Source: Mastigamoeba balamuthi
Lineage: Eukaryota > Evosea > Mastigamoebida > Mastigamoebidae
Reading direction: 5' to 3'
Assembly (NCBI GenBank): GCA_902651635.1
Contig: CACRSC010000075.1
Coordinates: 474,244-538,243 of the forward strand
DNA length: 64,000 nt
Position numbers and translations under genes: made by a program. The notes beneath the pieces were generated by a model that was given only the letters and a program-made list of their open reading frames with translations, was not told the DNA's origin and did not search any database. Shown here piece by piece: positions 61,651 to 64,000 of this stretch (position 1 is its first letter; the number at the start of each line of letters is the position of its first letter).

Positions 61651-62877
61651 TCATAAAAACAGATGTGCACTGTACTCTTATGGTGGTAGAGGAAAACCAC
61701 ATCCCAATGGAAATATCTTGAACATACTGGTAAATGACAACTACATATGGCATATTCACTCAGAGGTGTATATGAAGAACCCCAAGGACAGGTATACTGC
61801 TAAACATTGATTCTTCTAATCTCTCTCAGATGCTGCTTCACAGAATTCAGTCCATGTGCCTGACTCTTCCAGAAGAGAGTTTCATTATGACATTTCAGGC
61901 ATATGTCCCATTCACGGACCAGTTGTATGTTCAAGGCCATTCTTGTCATCAAATTCAGATGTGGCCGATCCCCTTCAGGCCATCAAGTTGTACATAGAAC
62001 ATGGACATAACATTCATTGCAGCACATTCATTGACATTGATTCATCTGCTGATGTAGCAGATGCACGGTGTTCCTGCACACTGAACATCAACACAACGCA
62101 CTACAGATTCTAACCACTGGTTATCTTTGTCAAACAGACAATACAACAGAACCCCTTTTCTTTCACAGTACCAAACACATTTAAACAAAACTACACTTCA
62201 GCATTTCTTCCTCTTCAGGTGCACACATTTGGCTTGTATGATACACTATCAGCATTCACACTGCTATGTCTACTTCAGGTATCACACATCATGATACTGT
62301 TTTAATGATGTTCTGAATTCAGTCTCATACATTTCCCCACAAACACAAATCACTGGAAACATAGCAATTCTCACAGAAGTGTGAAATAAACAAAATTGTT
62401 CATCTTGTCTCCCATTTGTGCTCTTCAAAAGTGGTTTTTTCTGTCTTTCTTGATTTTTCCAGTTTCACAAAGCTGTTTTTTCTGACTTTTTTCATTATTA
62501 TTATTATCAATGAAACTGGTAAAATGGTATGTTTGGCTGCAAAGACATATCTGATGGGCACCCGCCCGATATCAAAGGATGTCAACCACACTTACACCTC
62601 TAACGAAGTCTCGGGCCAGTGTTTCTCCCCCGTTATTACGCAACAATTAAGTTCTTCTACAACAATACTGCTCGTCACAGATACCCCCTGGTGCGACCAC
62701 GAAATGATAGCGTATAGGGAGGACAGCACGGGGAAATAGATGCTCAGAGATCCCAAGAGATCGCGGGGATTGTCATAGGCGAGACGCTTCCAGGCCCAAC
62801 CTGCCCTTTCATGAATTTCTTTTGACGTGAAACTATCGAAGGTGCGTTTGAGCCTGTTGATCGTCCATCACTGGGCC
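61651..62877. other. AT-rich intergenic, no supported gene
   Basis: An 85-residue frame at 61856-62113 (with HYDISGICPIHGPV and a Cys/His pattern) and one at 62416-62739 have no context or splice support. GC content rises again near 62750 as the 3' end of receptor copy 7 is approached. Confidence 0.5.
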
Positions 62878-64000
62878 TCAGACATTGTTGTCGGGAGAGC
62901 CCTTGGAGGAAACCGCCGACATCCTCTTCTCCTGCTCTTTGGGCACCGAGGCAGCGAGATGGTTCACAGCGCTGAGCTCCACTTTGGCGGAGTCCTGGGG
63001 CACCTGCATTGCCACCGCGTCCACCTTGAGCGGCATAATCGACATCATCGATGCCAGTTCGTCGCCGCTCGAGTCGTCCGCCTTGGTTGCCTTGTTGTGC
63101 AGACAGCCACTCGAGTGCTGGGAGAAAAGTCCTGCGGCGTTGCCGCTCCCAACCGACTGGATGAGGTCCTGGGGCACCTCAAACACTCCGAGTGACTGAC
63201 AGAGCAGCGTAAGCGGAGAAACAAACACGAGTTGCTCACGGTGAATGTGGTGGGCCAGTTGCGCAGAATTTGGAAGATGGAGGGGCGCCTCTCGGGCTGC
63301 GCCTGCCAGCTGTGTTCCAGCAGGTCGGCGACCTCTGGTGACGCATTAGGCGGTATCTCTGGAGGGCCCATCTGTGCATGGTGCATCTCCACGACGCTGC
63401 CCATGTTTAAACTGGACATGCCGGGTGATGGGAGTGCAGAGGAGGATGGTGTGGACGAGGCCTGGCTCTCGGATATCGAGGCAGAGGAAGACTGCGTCAT
63501 GTCGAGTGGCGCGATGAGCTCCCAGAGGACGATGCCGAAGGCGTAGACGTCGGTCGCTGGCGTCAGGAACGTGCCAGCGATCACCTCTGGCGGCTGCCAC
63601 GCTGCCCTCTTCAGTGATTTGCTGCTGCCAGATGAAGACAGAGCGCCCCTCTTGTTGCTGTACCACAGGTCCGACACCTTCACTGCCCCCTTGGCGTCCA
63701 TCTAAATGGCGATCAGTCGTCTCACAGGTCGGATTGTCTCAGACCAGTAGATTTTGGGTGCAGATGCTACCGTGGACGATTGGAGGTTTGCAGGCGTGAA
63801 GGTACGCAATCCCCTTGAGCACATCCTGCGTACAATTGTTGCCGTCAGACCAAAAAAAGAGTCAAGGGGCTCGCTCACGAATGCCATTGCAACAAGAGAG
63901 TAGACGCTGGCGTAGCGCTTCTCCTTGGTGAGGTAGTCAGCGAGGGTTCCGCCCTCCATGTACTCTGTGACGACGAGAATGTCGGTCTTGGTCTCGCAGT
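62878..64000 (-). CDS. Receptor pseudokinase family, copy 7 (3' end only)
   Basis: Exons 7 (partial, from the edge to 63879), 8 (63825-63745), 9 (63701-63240) and 10 (63195-62878) are visible; the rest lies beyond the right edge. The kinase-homology part has EYMEGGTLADYL, HGSICTQN in place of HRDLKxxN, DLW in place of DFG, then PPEVIAGTFLTPATDVYAFG and ERRPSIFQILRNWPTTF. The tail includes GDELASMMSIMPLK and ends in GSPDNNV exactly as in copy 6. Exon 8 is 81 nt as in every other copy. The glycine loop and VAIK lysine are outside the window. Confidence 0.9.

Noticed and set aside
61856-62113. 85-residue frame with Cys/His pattern
   Set aside because: Isolated, no splice partners, located in AT-rich degenerate DNA; not enough to call a gene.

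Overview
The window is GC-rich, intron-dense nuclear DNA from a protist. Evidence for this is short spliceosomal introns (mostly 30-120 nt, phases conserved between paralogues) and typical eukaryotic genes: TVP23, a BAF53/Arp4-type actin-related protein, a ZNFX1-like helicase and a PARP. Free-living amoebozoans (Acanthamoeba or Archamoebae type) are a plausible source, but that is a guess; nothing read here fixes the species. A 458-nt run of N and one isolated N show that it is a draft assembly.

Layout. 1-0.64 kb: 5' end of a receptor gene (-). 1.4-5.7 kb: TVP23 (-), a MORN-repeat protein (+) and Arp4 (-). 6.6-11.1 kb: a cysteine-rich membrane protein built from phase-1 exons (+) and a Q-rich orphan (+). 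11.2-17.0 kb: an eight-exon ZNFX1-like RNA helicase (-) with a roughly 575-bp (GA/CT)n tract in one intron. 17.8-18.6 kb: a LITAF-like protein (+). 18.9-22.9 kb: a cysteine-rich receptor-like membrane protein (-) interrupted by the gap. 23.1-26.2 kb: an ARM-repeat/zinc-binding/PARP fusion (+). 26.5-48.1 kb: four head-to-tail receptor genes (+) with a Crinkler-like kinase gene between the first two. 48.4-52.9 kb: a fifth complete receptor gene (-). 53-62.8 kb: a lower-GC island with retroelement fragments, a rearranged piggyBac transposase, an intact seven-exon orphan gene and several palindromic or tandem repeats. 62.9-64 kb: the 3' end of another receptor gene (-).

The main result is the receptor family: seven copies, five of them complete. 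Each encodes a signal peptide, two tandem modules resembling bacterial type-1 periplasmic (leucine/ANF-type) ligand-binding proteins, one transmembrane helix, a TKL-like kinase-homology domain and a short tail. In every copy where the relevant residues can be read, the ATP-binding lysine of VAIK and the catalytic aspartate of HRD are replaced, so these look like pseudokinase receptors. The topology parallels receptor guanylyl cyclases without the cyclase. All complete copies have the same ten-exon structure with several invariant exon lengths. The Crinkler-like kinase inside the array keeps its catalytic residues. A second theme is splicing: many introns appear to start with GC rather than GT, and at one position paralogues differ between GC and GT. 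All exon models were made by hand from reading-frame continuity, splice dinucleotides and comparison between paralogues.
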